A DNA stretch of 64,000 bases from Rhodanobacter sp. C06 (GCF_002001105.1 NZ_MUNP01000048.1:37319-101318), one strand, 5' to 3'. Shown: positions 16,772 to 29,287, numbered from the stretch's first letter. Numbers and translations are program-made. Notes: a model not told the origin generated them from the sequence alone.

Positions 16772-18145
16772 TCACCCCATTGCTGCGGCTTGTTCCAGTT
16801 CCACCCGCAGGGTCTTGACCAGCTCGGCGCGCGCCACCTCGAACTGGTCGCCGCGACGCAGGTCTTTCACCGTGACCACGCCCTTGGCCAGTTCGTCCTC
16901 GCCCAGCACCACGGCGAAGCGGATACCGGCACGGTCGGCGTACTTGAATTGCTTGCCCAGCTTGCCGCCTTCCAGCACCACCTCGGTGGCGATGCCGGCG
17001 GCGCGCAGTTCGCCGGCCAGCGCGAGGTAGGCGGGCAACTGTGCTTCGTCCATCTGCGTGACCAGCACGTCCACTGTGCTCTGCGCGGTATGCACCAGGC
17101 CGGCCTCGCGCAACTGCCAGTACAGGCGCGACAGGCCGATCGAGATGCCCACGCCGGGCAGGTGCGACTTGGTGTACTGGCCGGCGAGGTTCTCGTAGCG
17201 GCCGCCCGAACAGATCGAGCCGATCTGCGGGTGGTCATTCAACGTGGTCTCGTAGACGATGCCGGTGTAGTAGTCGAGGCCGCGCGCGATGGAGAGGTTG
17301 AGTGCGTAATGCGTCTCCGGCACGCCGAAGTCGCGGATCAGGCCGAGCACTTCCTTCAGCTCCGCGCGGCCCTGTTCCAGCGCCTCAGGGCCGGCGCCCA
17401 GCGCGTCGAGCTTGTCGAAGGCATCGGCCAGCGAAGTGGAACGCACCTGCACGAAGGCGAGAATCTTCGCCACCGCATCAGGCGCCAAGCCAAAGCCTTC
17501 GCCGGTGAGCGTGTCGCGCACATGGTCGGCGCCACGCTTGTCCAGCTTGTCCACCTCGCGCAGCACCAGCATCTGCTGCTCGGGGTCGGCCACGCCAAGG
17601 CTCTCGAAGTAGCCGCGCATCAGCTTGCGGTGGTTGAGCTGGATGGTGAACGGGCCGATCGCCAGTTCGCGGAAGACGCTGTAGATCACCGCCGGCAGCT
17701 CGGCGTCGTAGCGGATTGACAGGCTGTCCTTGCCGATCACGTCGATGTCGCACTGGTAGAACTCGCGGAAGCGCCCGCGCTGGGCGCGCTCGCCGCGGTA
17801 CACCTTCTGCATCTGGTAGCGGCGGAACGGGAAGCTCAGCTCGCGCTCGTGCTCGGCCACGTAGCGCGCCAGCGGCACGGTGAGGTCGAAGCGCAGCGCC
17901 AGGTCCGGCTTCTCGCCCTGCTCCAGCGCGCCGGTGGACTGCACGAAATACACTTGCCGCTCGGTCTCGCCGCCGGTCTTGGTGAGCAGCACGTCGGCGT
18001 ACTCGATCACCGGCGTCTCCACCGGCAGGAAACCGAAGCGCTCGTAGTTGCGGCGGATAGTGTCGAGCATGCGCTGGAACGCGATCTGGTCTAGCGGCAG
18101 CAGCTCGAGCACGCCGGGCATGGTGCGGGCCGGGGTAAGCGCCAT
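16772..18145 (-). CDS. hisS: Histidyl-tRNA synthetase
   Basis: Class II aminoacyl-tRNA synthetase of 457 residues. Motif 1 is in [17 protein letters not shown], motif 2 in [22 protein letters not shown] sequence ([14 protein letters not shown] then [11 protein letters not shown]), the histidine-specific loop is [10 protein letters not shown] and motif 3 is [11 protein letters not shown]. The anticodon-binding domain follows at about 345-450. ATG 18145 is preceded by AGAGG. Probably monocistronic; the REP pair follows its stop. Confidence 0.96.
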   Translation of the reverse strand: MALTPARTMPGVLELLPLDQIAFQRMLDTIRRNYERFGFLPVETPVIEYADVLLTKTGGETERQVYFVQSTGALEQGEKPDLALRFDLTVPLARYVAEHERELSFPFRRYQMQKVYRGERAQRGRFREFYQCDIDVIGKDSLSIRYDAELPAVIYSVFRELAIGPFTIQLNHRKLMRGYFESLGVADPEQQMLVLREVDKLDKRGADHVRDTLTGEGFGLAPDAVAKILAFVQVRSTSLADAFDKLDALGAGPEALEQGRAELKEVLGLIRDFGVPETHYALNLSIARGLDYYTGIVYETTLNDHPQIGSICSGGRYENLAGQYTKSHLPGVGISIGLSRLYWQLREAGLVHTAQSTVDVLVTQMDEAQLPAYLALAGELRAAGIATEVVLEGGKLGKQFKYADRAGIRFAVVLGEDELAKGVVTVKDLRRGDQFEVARAELVKTLRVELEQAAAMG

Positions 18146-18269
18146 GGAAACCTCTGTGGACGGGGAGGAACGCGCCGCCGGCGAATCGCCGCGCGGCGGC
18201 AGCCGCCAAGGTTAACAGATGACCCCGCCTCGTCCGCCGCCGGCACGGAAACCCGCACGAGGAAACTTG

Positions 18270-18298
18270 TTGCCAAGGCGGCTGGCCGTCATTAAGAT
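18270..18298 (+). promoter_or_regulatory. Promoter of tRNA-Pro
   Basis: -35 TTGCCA (18270-18275), 17-base spacer, -10 TAAGAT (18293-18298), followed by a GC-rich discriminator 12 bases before the tRNA. A good sigma-70 promoter, divergent from hisS. Confidence 0.7.
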
Positions 18299-18310
18299 GT
18301 GCGGCTCCCG

Positions 18311-18387
18311 CGGGGTGTAGCTCAGCCTGGTAGAGCGCTACGTTCGGGACGTAGAAGTCGCAGGTTCAAATCCTGTCTCCCCGACCA
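18311..18387 (+). tRNA. tRNA-Pro (anticodon CGG)
   Basis: 77-nt tRNA including encoded CCA. Acceptor CGGGGTG, D arm with AGCTCAGCCTGGTAGAGC, anticodon stem CTACG/CGTAG with loop TTCGGGA (CGG, codon CCG), T arm GCAGGTTCAAATCCTGT. One acceptor pair (position 6-67) is T-T. Confidence 0.96.
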
Positions 18388-18425
18388 AGATTCAAGCTCC
18401 CGGATCCATCGATCCCGGGAACGGA

Positions 18426-18449
18426 AAAGCCGCCCTCTCGGGCGGCTTT
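18426..18449 (+). terminator. Terminator after tRNA-Pro
   Basis: AAAGCCGCCC / GGGCGGCTTT, a 10-bp perfect stem with a 4-base loop followed by CTTGTTT. It ends the tRNA transcript and, from the other side, the DUF3887-type gene. Confidence 0.88.
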
Positions 18450-18498
18450 CTTGTTTCCGCGATGCCTAGCACGAGCCGGCCCAGGGACGAACAGGCTT

Positions 18499-18978
18499 TC
18501 AGGACTTCGAGCCCGCTGCATTCGGCATGAGGCCAAACCGCAGCACCACCAGCTGCCCATTCACGCCACAGGCGGCTTCGGCGCCGACCTTCCCCTTGTC
18601 GAACTGCATCGGGACCAGCACGACGGTATAGCCCTGCACCATCTGGCCCTTGTCCGCGCCGCCGATCGACTTGGCCTTGCCGTATTGCTGCGTCAACGCG
18701 CCCCAGGCCTGCTGCAACTTGTCGCTGGTCGGCTTGCCGTTGGGATCGAACGACTGCGTCGCACCGTTGAAATCGCCCTTGTCCATGGCCGTGAGCGCCT
18801 TGTTCACCGCGCCTCCGCAGCTCGCCGTCTGCTCGGCCGAAGCCGGCGTCGGCGCCGGGGCCTGCTGCGGCGCCTGTTGCGAAGACTGCGCCGGCTGCTG
18901 CGCGGGGGCCGTCTGCGCCTGCGCGCTTCCGAAAGCCATCAACATGGCCGGCAGGATGAAAGGAATGGCCTGTTTCAT
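18499..18978 (-). CDS. Secreted DUF3887-like protein
   Basis: Protein of 159 residues with a signal peptide (cleavage near AFGSAQA|Q, residue 22) and an alanine/glutamine/proline-rich linker to about 45. The rest resembles DUF3887: MDKGDFNGATQSFD, KLQQAWGALTQQYGKAKSI, then a beta pair. Such domains are NTF2-like folds without known activity. ATG 18978 has GAGGAGA upstream. Family assignment is from memory of the pattern and moderately sure. Confidence 0.7.
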   Translation of the reverse strand: MKQAIPFILPAMLMAFGSAQAQTAPAQQPAQSSQQAPQQAPAPTPASAEQTASCGGAVNKALTAMDKGDFNGATQSFDPNGKPTSDKLQQAWGALTQQYGKAKSIGGADKGQMVQGYTVVLVPMQFDKGKVGAEAACGVNGQLVVLRFGLMPNAAGSKS

Positions 18979-19341
18979 GTCGTCTTCTCCTCGAGGGGAT
19001 GGGAGCGCGACGGCAAGCGTGTCAGTCAAGGGGATTGGAGCGGACCGAAGCGCCGAAAGGTGCGCGAATGAAGCAGCGGGGCCGTCGCGGGGGAAGCGCC
19101 GTTTGCGCGACGCGTCCTCATCCTCGTGAGCCGGAGCACCCCTGTCAAACCGCGCGCCGGCGACCATTCAGCAAGATGAGCGTCCGGTGTCCAAGAGGCC
19201 ACGGGTTCGTCCCGCGACAGCCACGCGATCAAACGGTTCGGCAAAACAAGGCAGCGGTTGTTTGCCTTGCATGCGCATGGCGCCCAGCTTCGCATCATGG
19301 ATTGGACTGGGCCGGCCGTACCGTCTCCCGACCGGTGCCTC
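18979..19341. other. Intergenic region without gene
   Basis: About 360 bases. No reading frame looks coding. A small inverted repeat AAGGCA/TGCCTT occurs near 19246-19266. The part next to 18978 should hold the promoter of the DUF3887-like gene, but no clear boxes were recognised. Confidence 0.5.
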
Positions 19342-19378
19342 AACGACAACGGCCGCCCACGAGGCGGCCGTTGTCGTT
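19342..19378. terminator. Strong hairpin, probable terminator
   Basis: Perfect 16-bp stem AACGACAACGGCCGCC / GGCGGCCGTTGTCGTT with a 5-base loop, 40 bases downstream of the stop of the gene at 19419. No long T run follows, so termination is likely but not certain. Confidence 0.65.
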
Positions 19379-19418
19379 CCGGTTGTGCAGCACGGGATCG
19401 CCGATGCGACAGCCTCGC

Positions 19419-19814
19419 TCAGCCGTTCGACGCCGCAGCACAGTGATCGTCCGGGCAGGCGAAATCCACCTCCGCTCCCCGCCCCACCGTCACCGGAATG
19501 TTGGCGCGGGTATCGACGATCTTGCCGTCCTTCTGCAGTGACACCGTGTAGGTCGACATCGGCAGGTTGCGCAAGTTGTAGCGCCCCTTGGCATCGACGG
19601 TGACATGGCGATGCAAGCCGTTGCTGCTTTGCGCGAGCACGGTTTCGCCGGCCGGCGCCTGCCCGAAGATGTGTGCCGTCGTGCTCTGCGCACTGGCGGG
19701 CAGCGGCAGCATGCCGCCCATCGTCACCATGCCGGCGACCACTGCCAGCCGGGACAATACGCGCACATTCCGAATGACGCGCGGGCGGTGCCTGGCGTGC
19801 TCAAGGTTCCTCAT
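19419..19814 (-). CDS. Secreted carboxypeptidase-regulatory-like domain protein
   Basis: Protein of 131 residues: a positively charged N-terminus, a signal peptide ending LPASAQ (about residue 48) and one beta-sandwich domain of the carboxypeptidase regulatory type (HIFGQAPAGETVLAQS, VDAKGRYNLRNLPMSTYTVSL). This is the domain found at the N-terminus of Oar-like TonB receptors, here alone and without a barrel. Two cysteines (CPDDHC) close the protein. ATG 19814 has GGAGGGGG upstream. Role unknown. Confidence 0.7.
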   Translation of the reverse strand: MRNLEHARHRPRVIRNVRVLSRLAVVAGMVTMGGMLPLPASAQSTTAHIFGQAPAGETVLAQSSNGLHRHVTVDAKGRYNLRNLPMSTYTVSLQKDGKIVDTRANIPVTVGRGAEVDFACPDDHCAAASNG

Positions 19815-20004
19815 GTTCCCCCTCCCTAGACATCCAATGAGTAAGAGCCCTGCCTGCAACGATGGGCAGGACATCCCGGTCTCCGCCCTGCCGGACCATG
19901 CCGGCGCCCTGCTCACCCTCGGGCGGTTCCGCAAGCTAGCGACAAGCGGCGATGCTTCGCAAGTGGAGCAGGTCAGCCCGGAGCGCGATGCTCGACTGAC
20001 GCAT

Positions 20005-20814
20005 TCAGCCTGCCACCGCCAGCGCCGCCAACCGGTCCAGCTCGGCTTCGACGAAGCCCGCCTCCAGTCGCGCGGGACGATTGAACGGGCCGCGCAGGCT
20101 TACGCCAAGGTAATCACGCAACAGATCGAAGAAGGTATCGAACGGATCGACGCCATCGCGCTCGCAGCACCAGCGGTACCAGCGCGTGCCGGCGGCGACG
20201 TGGGCGACTTCCTCGCGCAGGATCACTTGCAGCACGGCGATGGTGGCCTCGTCGCCCGCGTGGCGCAGGCGCTCGATCATGCCTGGCGTCACGTCCAGTC
20301 CCCGCGCCTCCAGCACGCGCGGCACCAGGGCCATGCGCGCGGTGTCGGAGCGCGCGGTCTTTTCGGCCATTTCCCACAGGCCGTTGTGGGCATCGAAATC
20401 GCCGTAGGCATGACCCAGTTCGGCCAGCCGTGCTGTGAGCAGCGCGAAATGGCGTGCCTCATCAAAGGCGCAGCTGGCCCAGTCGCGGTAGTAGGCATCG
20501 GGCATGCCGCGGAAGCGGTACACCGCGTCCCAGGCGAGGTTGATCGCGTTGAACTCGATATGCGCCACCGCGTGCACCAAGGCGGCACGGCCTTCGGGCG
20601 TGCCGAGGCCACGTTGCGGCACCTGGCGGGCGCTGACCAGTTGCGGCTTCGCGGGACGGCCGGGGGCGCCGATGGGTTCGGGCGATGGTGCGGCCGGATC
20701 GGGGCGCAATTCACCCGATTGCACGGCCACCCACACGGCATGGGTGAGGCCCAGTTTCTCGGCCGGATCGGTGGCAGCCAGGCAGGCTTGGGCGGCGGCG
20801 TGGAGGTTCGTCAT
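20005..20814 (-). CDS. DUF455 ferritin-like protein
   Basis: Protein of 269 residues of the DUF455 family, a four-helix ferritin-like fold with a likely di-metal centre. Candidate ligands are in HIEFNAINLAWDA, DEARHFALL and REEVAHVAAGTRWY, which gives the E...ExxH, E...ExxH pattern. Bacterial members are often called tRNA hydroxylase-like or ferritin-like without proof. It follows purF after 70 bases and a terminator-like hairpin, so it is probably separately expressed. The ribosome-binding site of ATG 20814 is weak. Confidence 0.85.
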   Translation of the reverse strand: MTNLHAAAQACLAATDPAEKLGLTHAVWVAVQSGELRPDPAAPSPEPIGAPGRPAKPQLVSARQVPQRGLGTPEGRAALVHAVAHIEFNAINLAWDAVYRFRGMPDAYYRDWASCAFDEARHFALLTARLAELGHAYGDFDAHNGLWEMAEKTARSDTARMALVPRVLEARGLDVTPGMIERLRHAGDEATIAVLQVILREEVAHVAAGTRWYRWCCERDGVDPFDTFFDLLRDYLGVSLRGPFNRPARLEAGFVEAELDRLAALAVAG

Positions 20815-20848
20815 GGAGTCTTTCGCGAGCACCCGCCCCTCACCCCGG

Positions 20849-20871
20849 CCCTCTCCCCGAAGGGGAGAGGG
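20849..20871. terminator. Terminator between purF and DUF455 gene
   Basis: CCCTCTCCCC / GGGGAGAGGG, perfect 10-bp stem with a GAA loop, 14 bases after the purF stop on the minus strand. The same CTCTCCCC motif is a common intergenic hairpin in this bacterial group. Confidence 0.7.
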
Positions 20872-20884
20872 GGAACACATATCA

Positions 20885-22360
<1,476 letters not shown>

Positions 22361-22373
22361 GATGGATGGCCTG

Positions 22374-23078
22374 CTACGGGTGATTCGAGGGAGAGACGGT
22401 GGCGGCCGGCGCAGGGGCCGCGCCTGGCGTGGAGATGGTGGCTGGCAGTGGCTTGCGCAATGCCCCAGACGGGTCGGCGGGGCCCAGTTTCCCGTGCAGC
22501 GCATCCGATATCACCGCCGGGTCCAGATGCTCGCGCACGGCGTTCGACATCGCCGCCGGGTCGAGTTTCCCGCGGAGCGATTCCGACATCGCGGCGGGAT
22601 GGAAATGCTCGCGCACGCTGGGCGGCACCTGCTGGCCCAGCCAGATCGTGGCGCTCTGGAACGGTGGCAGCAGCAACGATTGCCGCCACGGCGGCTCGCG
22701 GGTGAAGGTGGTGAACTGGCACAGGAATACCACCACGCACACCAGCAGCACGCCGCGCGCCAGTCCGAACACCATGCCGAACAGGCGATCCGTGCCCGAC
22801 AGTCCGGTGCTCACCAGCAGGCGATGGATCAGGAAGCGCAGCAGCGCGCCCAGCACCAGCACCAGCACGAAGCACAGCGCGTAGCCCGCAGCCACGCGCA
22901 GCGCGGGATGGCTGATCACCTCCAGGTGCGCGGACACCGTCGGCCCGAGCAGCCAGGCCGCCCAGAACGCGGCGATCCAGATCACCAGCGCCAGCACCTC
23001 GGACACCAGGCCGCGCCACAGCCCGACCAGTACCGACACGCCCAGCACGCCGAGTATCGTGTAGTCGATCCAGTTCAT
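22374..23078 (-). CDS. cvpA: CvpA family membrane protein
   Basis: Protein of 234 residues. The first 160 residues are the CvpA domain with four membrane helices (start [22 protein letters not shown]). The remaining part is an unusual tail with a repeated pattern ([43 protein letters not shown]) of about 15-18 residues per unit, predicted amphipathic. CvpA is linked to colicin V production and envelope integrity; its exact role is unknown. Located between the SPOR gene and purF as in E. coli. Confidence 0.93.
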   Translation of the reverse strand: MNWIDYTILGVLGVSVLVGLWRGLVSEVLALVIWIAAFWAAWLLGPTVSAHLEVISHPALRVAAGYALCFVLVLVLGALLRFLIHRLLVSTGLSGTDRLFGMVFGLARGVLLVCVVVFLCQFTTFTREPPWRQSLLLPPFQSATIWLGQQVPPSVREHFHPAAMSESLRGKLDPAAMSNAVREHLDPAVISDALHGKLGPADPSGALRKPLPATISTPGAAPAPAATVSPSNHP

Positions 23079-23103
23079 GCCCGGGTCCGCGCCAGTGTGC
23101 CGA

Positions 23104-24186
23104 TCAGGGGACGTTGACCACGTTGCCGCCGATGCCGAACTTCGCCTTGATCTCGTCGCGCACGCGCTCGGCGTCGGCACGCTGGGTCTGCGGACCAGCG
23201 CGCACGCGCCACAGCTGCTTGCCGCCCACGCTCACCGTATCCACGAAGCCGTCGAAACCGCCGGCGCGCAGCTTGTCGCGCAGCGCATTCGCGTCAGCCT
23301 CGCTGCCCAGCGCGGCCAGCTGCACGGCGTAGCCGCCGGCGCGCGGCGTCGTGCCGGCGGCCGCAGTGGCCGGCGCGGCGCTCGTCGTGGTGGTCGCCTT
23401 GACCGGCGTAGCCGCGATGTTGGAGTCGGCATGACCCAATCCCTCCACCAGCTTCGCCGGCACGCTGGGAATGGCCTGGGTGATCTTCAGTCGCGCCGCT
23501 TCGGCACTGGTGCGCGAATCGAACGGGCCGGCGGTCACCAGGGTGAGCTGCTTGCCGGCCTGGGTGATGACGCGGGTGAGCACCGGATAGCCGAGCGAGC
23601 GCACGCGGCGCACCAGGTGATCCACGCTGTTCGCGTTGGCGTAGGCGCTGAGGTTGAGCACATAGAGCGCATGGTCGGCGGACGCGGATGCCGCCGCCGG
23701 CGTGGTCGCCGGTGCCGGGCTGGGCGTCGCCGCCGGAACCGCGGTCGTCTTCGTCGGCGCCTTGGTGGCCGGCGGGGTGGCGGCGGTGCCGCCCTGCCCC
23801 TGCAGCGGGATCACCGGCTGCGACGGCGAGGCGCCGGAACCCATCACCGGGCCAGCCGGCGGCTGCGCCTTGGGCGCCGCCGCGTCGGTGCCCACGTCGG
23901 TGGGGCGGCGCGAGGCGATGTTCACCGTAGCGAGCTGGTCGCCCTGCGCCGGCGTCGCCGCCGTGGTGGCCGGCGCCGGTGCCACGGCACTGCCGGCCGT
24001 GGCCGGTGCGCCCGGGCTCAGGCTCATGGTACGGGTCTGCAGGTTGCTGTCCTGCGCGGGCGGGATCGCCAGGCCCACGGACTGGTCGCCGGCGGTGGCC
24101 GGCGGCGGATTGCTGGAGAAGAACATCGGCACGAAGATGACGAGCAGGGCTATCAGGACGGCAGCCCCCAGCAGACGTGTTTTCAA
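23104..24186 (-). CDS. SPOR-domain cell-division protein (DedD-like)
   Basis: Inner-membrane protein of 360 residues: N-terminal anchor (LLGAAVLIALLVIFVPMFF), a long alanine/proline/threonine-rich periplasmic linker, and two SPOR-type domains at about 180-250 and 280-358 (YAVQLAALGSEADANALRDKL, LWRVRAGP). SPOR domains bind denuded glycan at the septum. The place between folC and cvpA is that of dedD. Start is TTG 24186 with GGAG six bases upstream. The first SPOR copy is more divergent. Confidence 0.88.
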   Translation of the reverse strand: MKTRLLGAAVLIALLVIFVPMFFSSNPPPATAGDQSVGLAIPPAQDSNLQTRTMSLSPGAPATAGSAVAPAPATTAATPAQGDQLATVNIASRRPTDVGTDAAAPKAQPPAGPVMGSGASPSQPVIPLQGQGGTAATPPATKAPTKTTAVPAATPSPAPATTPAAASASADHALYVLNLSAYANANSVDHLVRRVRSLGYPVLTRVITQAGKQLTLVTAGPFDSRTSAEAARLKITQAIPSVPAKLVEGLGHADSNIAATPVKATTTTSAAPATAAAGTTPRAGGYAVQLAALGSEADANALRDKLRAGGFDGFVDTVSVGGKQLWRVRAGPQTQRADAERVRDEIKAKFGIGGNVVNVP

Positions 24187-24272
24187 GAGTTCGCTCCGCG
24201 GCGGCCGGCACGGCCCGCAATCCGGTGATTATACCTGCCCCGCTCCACGCACCGCCCGCGGCTCAGTGCCGG

Positions 24273-24303
24273 TGAAAAATTCCACATACTGTGGAGTTTT
24301 TCA
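24273..24303. terminator. Terminator between folC and the SPOR gene
   Basis: TGAAAAATTCCAC / GTGGAGTTTTTCA, 13-bp stem with one G-T pair and a 5-base loop, A- and T-rich ends on both strands. It should end folC transcripts, so the SPOR gene probably has its own promoter in 24187-24270. Confidence 0.8.
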
Positions 24304-24387
24304 GTCACGCGTCCGGCACCTGTCCGTACGTGCTCGCGCGAATCAGTCACTTGCGTGCCCGATCCGCGCCCGGCCATTCGTGGCCGA

Positions 24388-24420
24388 GCTGAGAGGTTGA
24401 CAAATCAACAACCTCTCAGC
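24388..24420. terminator. Hairpin overlapping the folC stop
   Basis: GCTGAGAGGTTG / CAACCTCTCAGC, perfect 12-bp stem with a 9-base loop. One arm contains the folC stop codon (24416-24418). With the hairpin at 24273 it gives two successive stops behind folC. Confidence 0.7.
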
Positions 24421-25693
24421 CGCGTTCAGCCATCACCGCCGCGGCCACGAAGAACGAACCGAACGCGAGGATGCGCTCGCCCGGCTGCGCGGCGGCGTGC
24501 GCTGCCGCCAGCGCAGAGGCCACGTCGGCATGCCGGTCCGCCTTCGCCTGCGGCAGGGTCTGCTGCAGGACTTCCGCCAGCGCATCCATCGCCAGGCCGC
24601 GCGGACTGGCGCCGTCCAGGCCGGCGAGGTGCCAGTGGGCGATGCGCGCGCCCAGCGCGGCGATCACGCCGGCCACGTCCTTGTCCGCCAGCGCGCCGTA
24701 CACCGCATGGGTTCGCGCGGGCGGCTGCGCGTCCAGCCATGCGGCCAGCGCGCGTGCGGCCTGCGGGTTGTGGCCCACGTCCACGATCAGCGGCGGGTCG
24801 CCGCCCAGCGATTGCAGGCGCGCCGCCACGTGCGCATGGCGCAGGCCGCGGCAGACCGCGGCATACGCATCCTGCGGCGCCAGCGGACCGCCTTCGATCC
24901 ACAGCGCATGCAGTGCGGCGATCGCCGCCGCGGCGTTGGCGTATTGCACTGGCGCGACCAGCGCGGGCGCGGGCAAGTCCATCGCGGTGCCGTCGCGATG
25001 CCGCCAACGCCAGCCATCCGTGTGGAGCTCGGTGCGGAAATCCGTGCCGGCGCGTTCGACGCGCGCGCCACTGGCGGCCAGCGCATCGAGCAGGCCCTGC
25101 GGCGGATCGAGCTCGCCCACGATCGCGGGGCGTCCGGCGCGGGCGATCCCGGCCTTCTCGCGACCGATGCTGTCGCGGTCCGGGCCCAGCCATTCCATGT
25201 GGTCGAGGTCCACCGTGGTGATCACCGCCACGTCGGCGTCGACGATGTTCACCGCATCCAACCGGCCGCCCAGGCCCACTTCGAGGATCGCGACATCGAG
25301 ATCCGCGCGGGCGAACAGGTCCAGCGCGGCCAGCGTGCCGTATTCGAAATAGGTCATTGGCGTGTCGCCGCGCGCCGCCTCGATGCGCTCGAAGCTGGCG
25401 ACCAGTGCCGCGTCGTCCGCGTCGCGGCCGGCTATGCGCACGCGCTCGTTGTAGGCCAGCAGGTGCGGCGAAGTGAACGCACCGACGCGCAGTCCCGCGC
25501 CCTGCGCCATCGCTTCCAGCAAGGCCACGGTGGAGCCCTTGCCGTTGGTGCCGCCCACCGTGATGACCCGCCGTGCCGGTGCCGTGGCGCCCATCCGCTG
25601 CCACACGCCGCGCACGCGCTCCAGTCCCAGCTCGATGCTGTGCGGGTGGACCTGTTCCTGGTAGGACAGCCATTCGGCGAGGGTGCGTGACAT
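24416..25693 (-). CDS. folC: Dihydrofolate synthase / folylpolyglutamate synthase
   Basis: Bifunctional folate enzyme of 425 residues that adds glutamate to dihydropteroate and folate. The P-loop is ITVGGTNGKGST (about 43-54), followed by TSPHLLAYNERVRI, the Mg/glutamate part EVGLGGRLDAVN and the Mur-ligase motif VDVGHNPQAARAL. Length is typical. It starts 74 bases after the second tiny membrane protein gene on the same strand. Confidence 0.96.
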   Translation of the reverse strand: MSRTLAEWLSYQEQVHPHSIELGLERVRGVWQRMGATAPARRVITVGGTNGKGSTVALLEAMAQGAGLRVGAFTSPHLLAYNERVRIAGRDADDAALVASFERIEAARGDTPMTYFEYGTLAALDLFARADLDVAILEVGLGGRLDAVNIVDADVAVITTVDLDHMEWLGPDRDSIGREKAGIARAGRPAIVGELDPPQGLLDALAASGARVERAGTDFRTELHTDGWRWRHRDGTAMDLPAPALVAPVQYANAAAAIAALHALWIEGGPLAPQDAYAAVCRGLRHAHVAARLQSLGGDPPLIVDVGHNPQAARALAAWLDAQPPARTHAVYGALADKDVAGVIAALGARIAHWHLAGLDGASPRGLAMDALAEVLQQTLPQAKADRHADVASALAAAHAAAQPGERILAFGSFFVAAAVMAERG

Positions 25694-25767
25694 GCTCGGG
25701 ACTTTGCGTGCTGCGGGAAGGCGCGCAGCTTAGAACCTCGCGCCCCTCGCGCACAGGGCGACGGCGC

Positions 25768-25932
25768 TCAACCGAACGGATGGATGCCGCTGTAGTGCAG
25801 CGCCATGTACATGCCGAACACGGTCCAGAACATCTTCTTCAGCGCGCGGGCGGACAGCAGCACGAGCAGCAGGCCAAGCAGCAGCGGCGCGTGCTTCTCC
25901 AGCGTGCCGCGCAGGTCGTTGACGGTATTCAT
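25768..25932 (-). CDS. Tiny membrane protein (54 aa)
   Basis: Protein of 54 residues: short basic/acidic start (NTVNDLRGTLEKHA), one strongly hydrophobic helix (PLLLGLLLVLLSA) and an aromatic second segment ending in GIHPFG. Preceded by GAGGAGAG 5 bases before the ATG, a strong ribosome-binding site. It resembles the gene just upstream in start (MNT) and end (a final IHP). No known family recognised. Confidence 0.65.
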   Translation of the reverse strand: MNTVNDLRGTLEKHAPLLLGLLLVLLSARALKKMFWTVFGMYMALHYSGIHPFG

Positions 25933-25942
25933 GGCGCTCTCC

Positions 25943-26077
25943 TCAAACCAGCGGATGGATGGCCGCGTGCAGCGACCAGACCAGGCCGAAACCGATCGAC
26001 GCGCTGGAAAACAGGGCCAGCAGCAGCGAGAGCGCGTAGCGGTCCAGGGCATCGCGAATCGTGGCAAGCGTGTTCAT
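25943..26077 (-). CDS. Tiny membrane protein (44 aa)
   Basis: Protein of 44 residues: MNTLATIRDALDRYALSL, then a hydrophobic segment through IGFGLVWSLHAAIHPLV. AAGGAGAT stands at the right distance before the ATG, inside one arm of a 15-bp hairpin (26078-26122). The next gene begins 10 bases after its stop and has a similar ending (IHP), so the two look like diverged copies. It follows copA on the same strand. Function unknown. Confidence 0.6.
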   Translation of the reverse strand: MNTLATIRDALDRYALSLLLALFSSASIGFGLVWSLHAAIHPLV

Positions 26078-26122
26078 GGAGCATCTCCTTCGTCCAGTGA
26101 TTGGGTGCGAAGGAGATACTCC
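26078..26122 (-). promoter_or_regulatory. Leader hairpin covering a ribosome-binding site
   Basis: On the minus strand GGAGTATCTCCTTCG pairs with CGAAGGAGATGCTCC (14 of 15), loop of 15 bases, and the second arm ends right at the ATG of the 44-residue protein. It contains the AAGGAGAT ribosome-binding site, so folding would block translation. It may instead be a terminator-like element after copA, but it has no T run. Confidence 0.6.
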
Positions 26123-26177
26123 ACCGATGCGCCGCTCTGCGGCAGACCCGAACGTCAGCGATCGCGAATGACAACCG

Positions 26178-28798
<2,621 letters not shown>

Positions 28799-28802
<4 letters not shown>

Positions 28803-29224
28803 GCCCTCCCCTCCTCGTCGCTCAGCGCACGCAGGATCGGGCACTCCTCCGGCTTGCCGTGGCCGGGGCAGGAAGCCACCAGCTGCGCCAGCCCGTCGCG
28901 CACGCGCTGCAACTCGGCGATGCGCTGCTCGATCGCCGCCAGCCGCTGCTCGGCGCGCTGCTTCACCGCCTTCACCCCGCGCCGGCGATCCGCCGACAGC
29001 GCCAGCAGCTCGCGGATTTCCTCCAGAGTGAAGCCCAGTTCCTTGGCGCGGCGGATGAAGCGCAACTGCGCGACGGTGCCCTCGCCGTAGCTGCGATAGC
29101 CCGAGGCCCGTCGCAGCGGCTCAGGCAGCAGCCCTTCGCGCTCGTAGTAGCGAATGGTGTCGATGGCCACGCCGACGCGCTTGGCGACGGCACCGATGGT
29201 GAGGGACTGCGCTTGTGTGTTCAT
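28799..29224 (-). CDS. MerR-family metal-responsive regulator (CueR-like)
   Basis: Regulator of 141 residues with the MerR winged helix ([25 protein letters not shown] begins the HTH), a dimer helix ([16 protein letters not shown]) and a C-terminal cysteine pair in [13 protein letters not shown] that matches the metal loop of CueR/ZntR-type proteins. The stop overlaps the copA start (ATGA). An operator between unusually spaced promoter boxes lies just upstream, as expected for MerR activators. Copper or silver as the signal is inferred. Confidence 0.92.
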
Positions 29225-29230
29225 GGCACA

Positions 29231-29262
29231 AGTCTAGACCTTTGATCAAGGTCTAGAGTCAA
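29231..29262 (-). promoter_or_regulatory. MerR-type promoter/operator
   Basis: On the minus strand: -35 TTGACT, 20-base spacer, -10 TAGACT. The spacer is filled by the dyad CTAGACCTT...AAGGTCTAG (29234-29256; 9-bp arms, 5-base centre). An over-long spacer holding a dyad is the hallmark of MerR-activated promoters. It drives merR-copA. Confidence 0.88.
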
Positions 29263-29287
29263 GCGGAAAAGCGCTGGGGCGACCGCC

